NCBI RefSeq assembly: GCF_005796205.1
Contig: NZ_VAHN01000012.1
Span: forward strand, 1-64,000
DNA length: 64,000 nucleotides
Reading direction: 5' to 3'
Source: Pseudarthrobacter sp. NamE2
Lineage (GTDB): Bacteria; Actinomycetota; Actinomycetes; Actinomycetales; Micrococcaceae
Made by a program: the position numbers and the translations under genes. This document shows, piece after piece, positions 44,369 through 53,204 of this stretch. The first letter of the stretch is position 1. Each line of letters begins with the position of its first letter. Below the pieces are notes generated by a model. It saw only the letters and a program-made list of their open reading frames with translations, did no database searches and was not told where the DNA came from.

Positions 44369-45943
44369 TTAGGCCTCCAGCCGGACATCGACGAGGGGGT
44401 AGGAGTTGGTGGGTGCCAGGTTGATGTTGGACACCCGTTCCCGGTGGGCGAGGACGGACTTGGGAACGAACGCCCAGGCGCAGGGCCAGGTGTCCCACAC
44501 GGCCTGCTGGGCTTCATTGAGCAGTTCGGTCCTGCGGGCCGGGTCCGCCTCCTCTGAGGCGGCCTGGATCTTGGCGGTGACCTCGGGGATGACGTAGCCC
44601 TGGTAGGTGTCGCGGGTGGCTTCCTTTTCGGGGGTGCCGGCGTACATGCCCTGCAGCATGGTGATGGCCAAACCGGTGGGGCTGGGGTATCCGTTGCCGA
44701 GCAGGTCCCAGTCGCCCTGCTTGCCCTGGCGCCAGGCCAGGATGTTGCCGCCGGGTTCGAACTGCTGCAGCTCGGCCTTGACGCCGATCTTGCCGAACAT
44801 CTCCACCAGCGCCTCCATCACGGAGGTGTCGGAGGCGAACTCGCCGGTTTCCCAGATGATCTTCACGGTCAGGTCCTTCACGCCAAGCTCGGCGAGGGTG
44901 GCCTTGGCCTTCTCGGGATCGTAAACGTACTCGCCCGTCTTGTAGTAGCCGGTGAGGCTGGAGGGGGTGACGCCCTCGGCCTGGGTGACGGAGTCCACCA
45001 GCACGTCGCGGACCAGGGCCTCGCCGTCGATCGCCATGCTCAGTGCCTGGCGGACGCGGGGATCGGCCAGCGGGTGGCCGGCGGGCTTGCGGAAGTTGAA
45101 GAAAATCTGGTTCAGGCGGAGGCTGGACGCTTCCTGCAGCTCGACGCCTGGAAGTCCGGCCAGCTGCTCACGCGAATCGGGGGTGATGGAGTCGATGACG
45201 TCCACCTCGCCGCTGCGCAGGGCGATGACGCGGCTGGATTCCTCGGGGAGGAAGCGGACTTCCACGTTGTCCACCTGCGGGGCCGGACCCCAGTAGTTCT
45301 CGTTGCGGGCCAGGCTGTAGGTGCCGGCGCCGCGGTTGAACCTGGTGACCACGTAGGGGCCGGTGCCCAGGCCTTCCTGCAGTTCCTCCGGCTTGTTCTG
45401 CGCGGCGGGGGTAATCAGGATCATGCTCATGAGCGAGTCCAGGATGGGGATGGGCTTCTTGGACACCATCTTGAAGGTGCGGTCATCCACCGGCACCACC
45501 TCGGGGAATTCCGGGAAGAAGCCGGCCACGAAGGAGCCCTGCACCTGCTGGTACATCTTCAGGGCGGTGGCAACATCCTCCACTGTCACGGGGCTGCCGT
45601 CAGAGTAGCGGATGCCTTCGCGGAACCGGACGGTCCACTCGGTGGCGCCGGTCATCTCGAAGCGTTCGGCCAGGACCAGCACGGGCTTGGTTTCGGGGCC
45701 GATGGCGGTGAGGCCCTGGCGGACGGCGCGCTGCACGGTGACGGCGGCGTCGAACTGGTTGAGCTTGTTGTCAAGGCTGACCAGTGAGCGGTTCAGGGCG
45801 AGGGTCAGGGAGCTGGGTCCGGGAAGGCCGGTGGGGCCGGCGCAGCCTGCGAGGCTGCCGGTGCCCAGCAGAAACCCAGCGGCCGCGCTGAACTGCAGCA
45901 GGCGGCGGCGGGAAATCTCACTTCCTTGAGGAAGAACGGTCAT
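44369..45943 (-). CDS. ABC transporter substrate-binding lipoprotein (family 5)
   Basis: 524 residues. The N-terminus SRRRLLQFSAAAGFLL is a Tat-like signal that ends in SLAGC, so it is a Tat-exported lipoprotein with lipidated Cys34. The rest is an SBP family 5 (oligopeptide/nickel type) protein of normal length. First gene of the nine-gene operon, so it defines the imported compound. Members bind peptides but also sugars, glycosides and opines; the context argues for a sugar-acid or glycoside. The divergent operator region is directly upstream. Confidence 0.93.
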   Translation of the reverse strand: MTVLPQGSEISRRRLLQFSAAAGFLLGTGSLAGCAGPTGLPGPSSLTLALNRSLVSLDNKLNQFDAAVTVQRAVRQGLTAIGPETKPVLVLAERFEMTGATEWTVRFREGIRYSDGSPVTVEDVATALKMYQQVQGSFVAGFFPEFPEVVPVDDRTFKMVSKKPIPILDSLMSMILITPAAQNKPEELQEGLGTGPYVVTRFNRGAGTYSLARNENYWGPAPQVDNVEVRFLPEESSRVIALRSGEVDVIDSITPDSREQLAGLPGVELQEASSLRLNQIFFNFRKPAGHPLADPRVRQALSMAIDGEALVRDVLVDSVTQAEGVTPSSLTGYYKTGEYVYDPEKAKATLAELGVKDLTVKIIWETGEFASDTSVMEALVEMFGKIGVKAELQQFEPGGNILAWRQGKQGDWDLLGNGYPSPTGLAITMLQGMYAGTPEKEATRDTYQGYVIPEVTAKIQAASEEADPARRTELLNEAQQAVWDTWPCAWAFVPKSVLAHRERVSNINLAPTNSYPLVDVRLEA

Positions 45944-46024
45944 CGTTGACCTCTCGGTAGATCGGGGGACGGCTGCCGGCCGGAGTGGCTGCGCCGAAAT
46001 GTTGTGTCCATCACTTTGCCACTC

Positions 46025-46041
46025 TTGCGCGAATTACGCAA
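46025..46041. promoter_or_regulatory. Operator-like palindrome 1 between the divergent acid-sugar units
   Basis: TTGCG-CGAATTA-CGCAA, perfect 5-base arms, centre 46033. The core GCGCGAATTACGC resembles palindrome 2. Confidence 0.65.
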
Positions 46042-46049
46042 CCCCTCTA

Positions 46050-46062
46050 GCGCGATTCGCGC
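46050..46062. promoter_or_regulatory. Operator-like palindrome 2
   Basis: GCGCG-ATT-CGCGC, perfect arms, centre 46056, 23 bases from palindrome 1, so on nearly the same helix face. Both lie in the roughly 190-base gap (45944-46135) between the importer operon and the kinase-dehydrogenase gene. The DeoR-type protein encoded downstream is the natural candidate ligand. Confidence 0.65.
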
Positions 46063-46135
46063 AGCCGTGACATGATGATGGGGAGCTTCCCGCTTAGTGG
46101 CGGGATCCCAGCCGACTACGGACGAGAGGAGCAAC

Positions 46136-48508
46136 GTGGCTTCCGTATTTGTGCAGGCCGACGATTTCTCCGGCGCCGCGGAGGTTGGCTACTGCTTTGT
46201 CCGGCATGGGCTCTCCGCGCAGGTCCTGCTGGGCGGGAACATTGCTTCGGTAAGGCACGGCGCCTCCTTTGAGGGGTCCCTCACCGACGTGGTGGTGGCG
46301 GATACACACACCCGCGGACTTGCTGAGACTGCTGCCGAGGCGCTGGTGAAGGACGCCTTTTCCAGTCCCGAAGCATCGGGTGCACAGGTGATGTTCAAGA
46401 AGATGGACTCCCTGTGGCGCGGCAACGTCCGCACCGAGGTTTCCGCGCTGGCAAGCCATGGTTTCCATGCTGTTGTTGCAGGAGCCCTCCCCCAGCTGCA
46501 GCGCTCCGTGGTGGACGGCAGGCCGTTGATGGTTGGCACTCCCCTGGCGGAGACGGACCTGTGGCAGGCGGAACAGTCGGCTCCGCCGGCCGACATTCCG
46601 GCATTGCTGCGCCCGGAGGATCCGACCTCGGTTAAGACACTGGATCTGCCCGCTGTCCGGTCAGGTTCGCTGGCCAAGGAACTGTCCGCGCTGCTGGATC
46701 CCACCCAGCCGCAACTGGTGGTGGCAGACGGCGAAACCGTGCAGGACCTGGAGCACGTGGTGGACGCCCTGCTGGAGCTGGATTTCCAGGCCGGTGGCCG
46801 GCGCATCGTGCTGGTGGGAACCGGCGGAACCGCTGACGTCCTCGCGCAGCATCTCCAAGCACAAACTGCGCGGAATGCGCAAAGCATGACAGCGGCGGAA
46901 ACATCCACCGCGGAACCGCAGGGTGCCGCCCGACCGGTACTCGCCGTCGTCGGCTCAGCGTCCCGAACCGCGCAGGCGCAGTTGGCCCGGCTCGAAGCGC
47001 GCGGTGTCACAGTGGTCCGGCTGCATCCGCAGTATGCCGGTGCCAGGGATGCCTATGCTTCCCAACTGGCCCAGGTTTGGGACCTTTTGTACGCAGGAAC
47101 CAGCGTGGCCATCACGCTTGCGGCCGCGAAAGTGGACCCCTCTGGATCAGCGCGCATCATGCGGGCCCTCTCGACGTTCGCCGCGGAGGCAGCAAAAGCA
47201 ACACCCACTGACCTGATCCTCACCGGCGGTGAGACGGCCCGGGAAGTCCTGAACGCCGTCGGCCGCTCCAGTTTGGTGCCGCTCGCCGCGGTGCAGCACG
47301 GGGCGGTGCTCAGCCGCGCCGATGACGGGACGCTGGTGGGCACCAAGCCCGGCAGCTTCGGCGATGGCCTGGCCCTCTTACAGCTTTACGACGCAATTCG
47401 GGAGCGCCGCGGACAGTCCGCGCAGGCTCCCACCACTAACCTTCCCCCGCTGGACCAACCCTCTGGAGCACCCATGACAACCGAAGCAAGCAAGACCCAG
47501 CAGAACGCCCTCCCCTACGTGGCCGTGACCATGGGCGACGGCGCCGGCATCGGCCCGGAGGTCATCGTGCCGGCCGTCCTGGACCAGGGCATCCTGCAGG
47601 AATGCCGGCCGGTGGTGGTGGGCGACGCACTGCGGCTGCGCCAGGCCGCCGGGATTGTTGGCGTCGAGGCGGACATCCAGACTATCGAGAACGTGGAGGA
47701 CGCCGTGTTCACGCCGAACCGGGTGAACGTGATCGACTTGAACCTGCTGCCGGAGGACCTGGCCTGGGGACAGCTTTCTCCCGTTGCCGGCCACGCCGCG
47801 TATGAATACATTCGCGTTGCCAGCGAACTGGCGATGGCCGGCAAGGTGCAGGCCATCTGCACCGCGCCGCTGAACAAGGAGGCGTTGCACGCCGCCGGGC
47901 ACATTTACCCCGGACACACCGAGCTGCTGGCCCACCTGACGGGCACCGAGGAAGTGTCCATGATGCTGTCCACCCCCAAAATCCGCGTCATCCACGTGAC
48001 CACACACATCGGGCTCATGGACGCGATCCGCAAGATCAACCCGGACCTGGTGGAGCGCACCATCCGCCGCGGCCACGAAGCACTGGTCCGGGCGGGCATC
48101 CCGAACCCGAAGATCGGCGTCTGCGCCATCAACCCACACGCCGGCGAGAACGGCCTGTTCGGGCAAGGCGAGGAAGCCGAGAAAATCGAACCCGGCGTCA
48201 AGGCTGCGCAGGCTGACGGAATCAACGCCGTGGGCCCGCTCCCGGCGGACACCCTGTTCTTCCTGGCCGGCCGCGGCGACTACGACCTGGTGGTGGCCAT
48301 GTACCACGACCAGGGGCACGGCCCCGTGAAGGTGCTGGGCATCGAGGCCGGCGTCAACATCACAGTGGGCCTGCCCGTAATCCGCACCTCCGTGGACCAC
48401 GGCACCGCGTTCGACATCGCCGGCAGGGCCATCGCTGACTCCCGCTCCATGGTGGAGGCGTTGCACCAGGCTGCGGAGATGGCCACCCGGCCATCCGTCG
48501 CCGTGTAG
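46136..48508 (+). CDS. Fusion of four-carbon acid-sugar kinase (DUF1537) and PdxA2-type dehydrogenase
   Basis: 790 residues from GTG 46136 (GAGAGGAG upstream). Residues 1-420 are a DUF1537/OtnK-DtnK kinase: FVQADDFSGAAEVGY (variant of ADDLTGAAD), KKMDSLWRGN, then DLILTGGETAREVL and KPGSFGDGLAL at the ATP end. Residues about 447-790 are a complete PdxA-type dehydrogenase: VTMGDGAGIGPEV, GHTELLAHLTGT, INPHAGENGLFG and MYHDQGHGPVKV. In other bacteria these are two adjacent genes; together they phosphorylate a C4 acid such as D-threonate and oxidise and decarboxylate it to dihydroxyacetone phosphate. Here the linker (about 25 residues, TTNLPPLDQPSGAP) has no stop but keeps an internal GGAG and ATG (47465-47476), so a free dehydrogenase could also be made. 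Confidence 0.9.
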   Translation: MASVFVQADDFSGAAEVGYCFVRHGLSAQVLLGGNIASVRHGASFEGSLTDVVVADTHTRGLAETAAEALVKDAFSSPEASGAQVMFKKMDSLWRGNVRTEVSALASHGFHAVVAGALPQLQRSVVDGRPLMVGTPLAETDLWQAEQSAPPADIPALLRPEDPTSVKTLDLPAVRSGSLAKELSALLDPTQPQLVVADGETVQDLEHVVDALLELDFQAGGRRIVLVGTGGTADVLAQHLQAQTARNAQSMTAAETSTAEPQGAARPVLAVVGSASRTAQAQLARLEARGVTVVRLHPQYAGARDAYASQLAQVWDLLYAGTSVAITLAAAKVDPSGSARIMRALSTFAAEAAKATPTDLILTGGETAREVLNAVGRSSLVPLAAVQHGAVLSRADDGTLVGTKPGSFGDGLALLQLYDAIRERRGQSAQAPTTNLPPLDQPSGAPMTTEASKTQQNALPYVAVTMGDGAGIGPEVIVPAVLDQGILQECRPVVVGDALRLRQAAGIVGVEADIQTIENVEDAVFTPNRVNVIDLNLLPEDLAWGQLSPVAGHAAYEYIRVASELAMAGKVQAICTAPLNKEALHAAGHIYPGHTELLAHLTGTEEVSMMLSTPKIRVIHVTTHIGLMDAIRKINPDLVERTIRRGHEALVRAGIPNPKIGVCAINPHAGENGLFGQGEEAEKIEPGVKAAQADGINAVGPLPADTLFFLAGRGDYDLVVAMYHDQGHGPVKVLGIEAGVNITVGLPVIRTSVDHGTAFDIAGRAIADSRSMVEALHQAAEMATRPSVAV
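47465..47476 (+). promoter_or_regulatory. Internal ribosome binding site and start in the fusion ORF
   Basis: GGAG, 5 bases, then ATG 47474 in the same frame, exactly where a stand-alone PdxA2 gene would begin. It may be a relic of separate genes or an active second start. Confidence 0.55.
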
Positions 48509-48584
48509 CTTACCGTTGGTTGAAACCTGTCGAAACCCACTGGTGACTAGCATGGTTACCATTGCCGCGGGAAGGAGCCCGGGA

Positions 48585-49358
48585 ATGCTGAGCGCAAACG
48601 CGCGCCGCGAGGAGATCTACCACCTCGCCGTCACCACCGGCCTGGCCTCCGTGGAGGAGCTCTCCGCCCGGTTCGAGGTGACGGCGTCCACAATCCGCCG
48701 CGACCTCGCGCTCCTGAACAGCCAGGGCCGGCTGGCCCGCACCTACGGCGGGGCCATGGCCCTGGGCGCGCACCCGGAGGCGTCGCTGCGGCAACGCACG
48801 GGCGAGGCGTTCGAGCAGAAGCACGCGATCGCGCGGTGGGCCGCGTCCGTGATCCAGTCCGGGGAAAACATCCTGCTCGACGCCGGCTCCACCGCGGGTG
48901 CCCTTGCCCACGAACTGCGCGGGTTCGGTCCATTGTCCGTCACCACGCCGGGTATCAACACGCTGCAGGAGCTGGCCGATTCGGAGGGCATCGAGGTGGA
49001 CTGCCTGGGCGGCCGGCTCCGGGGCGTTTCGCAGAGTTTCGTGGGACCGCTCGCCGAGGCGGCCCTGGAGCGGATGAGCTTCGACCGCGTCTTCCTGGGC
49101 GCCGACGCCGTCACCGCCGAGGACGGCATTTGCGAGGCGGACCACGCCCAGACCCGGCTCAAGGAACTGATGGCCCGCCGCGGACGCGAGGTATATGTGC
49201 TGGCGGACTCCTCCAAGCTCGGCCACCGCCCGTTCCACGCCTGGGCGCGGCTTGCTCTGCCCTGGACTTTGGTGACGGACGACGGCGCCGACCCCGGCCA
49301 GGTGCAGAAGTTCCGGGACGCGGGAATCCAGGTTGAGGTGGCATCAGTCGGCGCTTGA
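48585..49358 (+). CDS. DeoR/GlpR-family transcriptional regulator
   Basis: 257 residues from ATG 48585 (GAAGGAGCCC upstream). The N-terminal HTH has VEELSARFEVTASTIRRDL; the DeoR sensor domain has ILLDAGSTAGALA, FLGADAVTAEDGI and YVLADSSKLGH. DeoR regulators sense phosphorylated sugars, so the phosphorylated acid-sugar intermediate is a logical inducer. Downstream of the fusion gene by 76 bases, probably in the same transcript, and likely binds the palindromes at 46025-46062. Confidence 0.9.
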   Translation: MLSANARREEIYHLAVTTGLASVEELSARFEVTASTIRRDLALLNSQGRLARTYGGAMALGAHPEASLRQRTGEAFEQKHAIARWAASVIQSGENILLDAGSTAGALAHELRGFGPLSVTTPGINTLQELADSEGIEVDCLGGRLRGVSQSFVGPLAEAALERMSFDRVFLGADAVTAEDGICEADHAQTRLKELMARRGREVYVLADSSKLGHRPFHAWARLALPWTLVTDDGADPGQVQKFRDAGIQVEVASVGA

Positions 49359-49429
49359 GCCCGGAATTGATCGCGCTGGGTACTCTTCTACTAACCACGA
49401 GCAAGACCGAACACGGACTGGAGACACGC

Positions 49430-49573
49430 ATGTACGCCGTGCTCGAATACACCTACGAGGACAACTACCTTGAGACCCGCGAGAAATACCGCCCAGTCCA
49501 CCTGAAGGCGGCGTGGGAGGCAGTCGAACGGGGCGAGCCTCTGTTGGGCGGAGCCGTTGGTGACGGGAGTTAA
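49430..49573 (+). pseudogene. Truncated YciI-like protein remnant
   Basis: 47 residues. It starts with GGAG-ATG and reads MYAVLEYTYEDNYLETREKY, then RPVHLKAAWE and LLGGAVGDGS, the first half of a YciI/DGPF-type fold including the conserved His. Full-length relatives have about 95 residues; here a TAA (49571-49573) cuts off the second half, and the convergent phosphoesterase gene starts its stop only 18 bases later. Probably decayed. Confidence 0.6.
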
Positions 49574-49590
49574 ACCAGCCGCAACCAGTC

Positions 49591-50595
49591 CTACTCCGGC
49601 GCGGAACGCGTCCCGGAGTCCGTGCCGTCACCGGTGGTTGCAACGAAGTTCCAGTCGAACGATCCGTCACCCCGCAGGGTCAGCCGGAGGAACCCGTGGG
49701 TGTCGCTGATCCGCTCCTCGATGTACCGCGGCCTGCTGGTGAATTCGCGGAGGTCGATACCTCCAGTGGAAACCTGGAAGGCCGTCATCCCGTCATCAAC
49801 GCACCGGTCTGAAGCGTTCACCGGGCAAGACCGCTCGTAGTTGTGCTGCGACCCTGAAAGGGTCAAACGGACCCGGTGCTTCCACATCACGTTGATCCAC
49901 GGCTTATGGTCGTCGGCCCGCCTGTGCGCCTCGGTATTCGAGGTGTAATACGGTTCGTGGTACACCACCGCCAGGTGCTTGCCTGCCGCCTTCGCCTTTT
50001 CCAGGTCCTTGTCCAGCCACTTCGTCAGCTCCCGGGCCCGCTTCGTGTTGTACTTCCAGTGCGCCGAGGACAGGAACGCGAAGTGCCAGTTGCCGAAGTC
50101 CTTTGAGTACGGTTGCCCGTTCCAGATGAATCCCAGCTCCTGGTTCGCCGCGGATTTCGCGGTGGATCCCGGGCATTGGCCGTCCATGAAGTTGTCCAGG
50201 TCCGTGTTGCGGCCCGGTTCCCAGTCGTGGTTCGGGGCGGACACCCAGTACAACTTGGGCATCGTGCCGCCCCACAGTTGCGCCCAGTACTCCACGTAGT
50301 CCTCGCAATATGCGGTGCGGTACTGGAAGTCGCCGAGTCCAAGGAACGCGTCTATCTCGTTGTTTTCGACGAGCCGGGTAATTGCCGCGGCGTTCCGGCC
50401 AGAGGGGCTGTCCGGGTCAACGTTGCGTTCGGGGTTCATGTCACCGACGGCGGCAATATGGACATCTGGTACCGGGGTCGGGGACGGAGGCGGCTCGGGA
50501 GGAGGATTTGTGCAACCGGAAACAGAAACCGCGAAAAGGACCGCAGCGATCGCGGCCACACGCTTGAAGGGTCTCAACCGGGATGCCGATTGCAT
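49591..50595 (-). CDS. Metallophosphoesterase lipoprotein
   Basis: 334 residues. A signal peptide ends in VSVSGC (lipidated Cys28), then a proline-rich linker and a calcineurin-like phosphoesterase: AAVGDMNPE, LGLGDFQY, APNHDW, VVYHEPYY, and a late GSQHNYER. These match metal-binding motifs of the purple-acid-type/Icc superfamily. It acts on the outer face of the membrane; the substrate could be phosphoesters or nucleotides. No strong ribosome binding site is seen. Confidence 0.88.
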   Translation of the reverse strand: MQSASRLRPFKRVAAIAAVLFAVSVSGCTNPPPEPPPSPTPVPDVHIAAVGDMNPERNVDPDSPSGRNAAAITRLVENNEIDAFLGLGDFQYRTAYCEDYVEYWAQLWGGTMPKLYWVSAPNHDWEPGRNTDLDNFMDGQCPGSTAKSAANQELGFIWNGQPYSKDFGNWHFAFLSSAHWKYNTKRARELTKWLDKDLEKAKAAGKHLAVVYHEPYYTSNTEAHRRADDHKPWINVMWKHRVRLTLSGSQHNYERSCPVNASDRCVDDGMTAFQVSTGGIDLREFTSRPRYIEERISDTHGFLRLTLRGDGSFDWNFVATTGDGTDSGTRSAPE

Positions 50596-50785
50596 CCGAA
50601 CCCCCTTCCAGAAGCCGGACCGCAGGCCGGCTCACGAAAAACACCCAAGCAAGCCCCCCGGCCCCTTGATACTCCTAAACGGTCGGACTGGCTGTCAAGG
50701 GATGGGAACCGGATGGGCGTTATCGGAGCCAGGCCTTCGAAAACCAAACCTCGTCCAACAGGGCCCACCCTCGGTAAAATGGGCC

Positions 50786-51124
50786 ATGGTGCTGATTGGG
50801 CTCTTTCTATTGGTCGCATTCCTGCTCGCCATCCTGGTTCTGTGCGAAATTCTCTGGATTGTCGGCAAGACAGTTTGGTGGCTGCTGGAACTCGTGGACG
50901 GGACAGTAAGCGCAAGAAGACGCGCGTCCAGCCTTAGTCGCCGGAACGCCATGCCGGTTTCGGCCCGGCCCGGGCCTCCGGGCACTCCCCCTGCACCCGT
51001 CGGTGCAGGCCCCACGGACCCGTCCGGAATCTGGCCAAAGTGGAACGCATCCCACCGGCGGTACAAGGACCAAGAACTGGCCCTCTGGCAGGAACAGTTT
51101 GATGCCTTGAAATCCCGCGAATAG
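50786..51124 (+). CDS. Small single-pass membrane protein
   Basis: 112 residues. Residues 2-37 are one long hydrophobic segment rich in Leu/Ile/Trp, then a basic SARRRASSLSRRN stretch, a proline-rich linker, and a Trp/Lys-rich end (WPKWNASHRRYKDQELALWQ). The last part resembles short bacterial SHOCT-like tails but is not a clear match. Function unknown. Confidence 0.6.
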   Translation: MVLIGLFLLVAFLLAILVLCEILWIVGKTVWWLLELVDGTVSARRRASSLSRRNAMPVSARPGPPGTPPAPVGAGPTDPSGIWPKWNASHRRYKDQELALWQEQFDALKSRE

Positions 51125-51201
51125 GCCTCCCCGGAACTCCCTCGGGGTAGGCCTTGGTACGAAGGCATGCGCAAGGGCTGGTTCTCCCGGTCTTCCCCTT
51201 C

Positions 51202-51275
51202 CCCACCCAAGTAGCTCGCAGTTAACGTCGTGAAAACGCGAGTTCGCCACGTTAACTGCGAGTCAGTTGGGGTGG
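51202..51275. repeat. Palindromic intergenic repeat, copy D
   Basis: The longest copy: outer arms CCCACCCAA and TTGGGGTGG, inner arms CTCGCAGTTAACGT and ACGTTAACTGCGAG, loop around 51235-51242. It lies between the small membrane protein gene and the TfoX-N gene. Confidence 0.88.
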
Positions 51276-51362
51276 CGGGAGGGATGGTGGTTGAGCCTGC
51301 CGGAGCCCGGGCATATCCTGCATCCAGACCTGCGGAAACGCCTGCGGACGGGAGAGCCAGCC

Positions 51363-51755
51363 ATGGAAATGCCCAAAGCCACCGAGGAAGACAAGGAACG
51401 CTTCCGGCAGGTAGTGCCGGACCGGCCGGACGTCGTGGTCAAGCCGATGTTCGGCAATATGGGCGCCTTCGTCAACGGCAACATGTTCGCTGGACTCTTC
51501 GGGGCAACCATCGGCGTGAAGCTCTCGGACGAGGACCGCGTGATGCTCGAGTCGTCCGAGCGGACGGTGCCGTTCGGACCGGCGGACCGCCCGATGGCCG
51601 GCTATTCGGGGTTGCCGGAGGTGTGGAATGAGGAGGGCGACGGCGACGATACACGAGCCAGGGCCTGGGCCACCAAAGCCTACGAATACGTCTGCACCCT
51701 GCCGCCCAAGGAGCCCAAGGCGGCGAAGACTGCGAAGAATACGGCCAGGAAGTAG
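51363..51755 (+). CDS. TfoX N-terminal domain protein
   Basis: 130 residues from ATG 51363. Residues 10-100 match the TfoX/Sxy N-terminal fold (VVVKPMFGNMGAFVNGNMFAG, then GVKLSDEDR). The C-terminus is a Lys/Ala tail. In gammaproteobacteria Sxy controls competence, but actinobacterial stand-alone TfoX-N proteins have no shown role. The next gene starts 2 bases after its stop. Confidence 0.9.
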   Translation: MEMPKATEEDKERFRQVVPDRPDVVVKPMFGNMGAFVNGNMFAGLFGATIGVKLSDEDRVMLESSERTVPFGPADRPMAGYSGLPEVWNEEGDGDDTRARAWATKAYEYVCTLPPKEPKAAKTAKNTARK

Positions 51756-51757
51756 CC

Positions 51758-52561
51758 ATGGAGCCAACCCGCGTGATTCTGCTCCCCGGCTCGGTGCTCC
51801 CCGCGGACCTTGCGTACGGGCCCCTCATCGAAGCCCTCGGTCCGGACGTGCAGGCCGTGGCCAAGGACCTTGAGCTGTACCGGGACGACCAGCCGCCGTC
51901 GGGCTGGACCCTGGACATCGAGGTTGAGGGTGTCCTGCGGGAGGCCGACGCCCGGAACTGGCAGACCTTCCACCTGGTGGGCTATTCCGACGGCGGAAGC
52001 GTGGCACTGGCGTTCGCTGCCCGGCACCCCGGGCGCCTGCAGAGCCTGTCCCTGCTGGAGCCGGCCTGGGCGGGCAGTTGGGACTGGAGCCCGTCCTACG
52101 CCGAACACCGGCGGAAGTACGACGAACTGCAGGCGCTCCCGCAGGAGGAGCTCCTGCCCGCCTTTATGAGGCTGGGCGTGAAGCACGACGTCGTCCTGCC
52201 GCCTCCGGAGCCCGGTCCCCCGCCGCCGTGGATGGGCAAGCGGCTGGCAGGAATCAGGGCTTTCCTGCGGGCTTTCACGAGCTATGACCTGGACCGTGCG
52301 CGGCTCGCCGCTTTCAGCAAGCCGGTGTTCTTTGCCCTGGGCGGCCTCAGCCGCCAGGAGGACTATGGAGAGGTTGCCGCCCGGTTGGCCCGGGTGTTCT
52401 TTCCCGACTTCCACCTGGAGGTTTTCCCCCGGCGCCACCACTTCGACCCGCCTCACCGGGTGGAGCCGGAGCGGCTAGCGGATGGGCTCCGCAGGCACTG
52501 GGCAGCCGCGGAAGGAGAGGCCGAAGACCGGCACGAACGGACGGGATCCCGGACCGGCTAA
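51758..52561 (+). CDS. Alpha/beta hydrolase
   Basis: 267 residues. Nucleophile elbow GYSDGG with Ser77; an acid residue is probably in the stretch after FFALGGLSRQED, and the His in RRHHFDPPHR. An insert of about 60 residues forms a cap. Esterase or lactonase activity is likely; substrate unknown. Co-transcribed with the TfoX-N gene. Confidence 0.88.
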   Translation: MEPTRVILLPGSVLPADLAYGPLIEALGPDVQAVAKDLELYRDDQPPSGWTLDIEVEGVLREADARNWQTFHLVGYSDGGSVALAFAARHPGRLQSLSLLEPAWAGSWDWSPSYAEHRRKYDELQALPQEELLPAFMRLGVKHDVVLPPPEPGPPPPWMGKRLAGIRAFLRAFTSYDLDRARLAAFSKPVFFALGGLSRQEDYGEVAARLARVFFPDFHLEVFPRRHHFDPPHRVEPERLADGLRRHWAAAEGEAEDRHERTGSRTG

Positions 52562-52581
52562 CACCGTCCGCCCGTGGATGC

Positions 52582-53139
52582 CTAGGAGGCGTCTGCTGCC
52601 GGCCGGGCGTAGGCTGACCCGGACCGCGTCCGCTCCAGCAGGCCGAAGTCGACGAGGTAGCGGCGAAGGAGGACGACGTCGTCGGTGTAGTTCAGGAGCC
52701 GGTCGTTGACCTGCCGTTCGGTGAGGACCTCGTCCGGGCGGATGGCGTCGGCGGCAACCCAGGCCAACAGTTCCCGGCGTTCACTCAGGCTCGATGGATA
52801 CCTGTCGATGCGGCCCAGGCGCAAAAACCTGGCCACCCCGGTCTTCGGCTGCCGCGGCTGCTGCGACAGCAAGTCGCGGAAGATGGTTCCGGAGGCTCCC
52901 AGCCCGCCGTCCGCCGTCGTCTCCACCAGGCCTGCTTCCAGCAGGACCCGCATGGCCTTGTCCCGCCGCTGCTCCTTCACGTCAGGAAGTACATCCGCAG
53001 GGCGGGCACCGAGGACTATTTGGGCGTAAGCAGTCCGCGCGTCATCGCTTGCCAGGGCGGCCATTACGCGGCGCCAGTGCGGACCGCTTTGGCTTGCCGC
53101 CGCCGCTCCCATAGTGCTTCGACCAAACGAAGAGACCAT
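52582..53139 (-). CDS. DUF2087-type helix-turn-helix protein
   Basis: 185 residues. Two helical regions: residues 20-75 look like a winged helix, and residues 105-175 match DUF2087 (DRYPSSLSERRELLAWV, then LTERQVNDRL and LLRRYLVDFGLLER). Probably a transcriptional regulator. CATACT on the minus strand ends 5 bases before ATG 53139, and there is no ribosome binding site; another likely leaderless start. Confidence 0.82.
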   Translation of the reverse strand: MVSSFGRSTMGAAAASQSGPHWRRVMAALASDDARTAYAQIVLGARPADVLPDVKEQRRDKAMRVLLEAGLVETTADGGLGASGTIFRDLLSQQPRQPKTGVARFLRLGRIDRYPSSLSERRELLAWVAADAIRPDEVLTERQVNDRLLNYTDDVVLLRRYLVDFGLLERTRSGSAYARPAADAS

Positions 53140-53204
53140 GGCTCAGTATGGCACCTGATTCATAAACCCAGCTTCCTGAGCCTTCCGGAAGGAGCAGACC
53201 GACG

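Noticed and set aside
47378..48562. 394-codon minus-strand frame opposite the PdxA2 half
   Set aside because: His/Asp/Gly-rich shadow without motifs.
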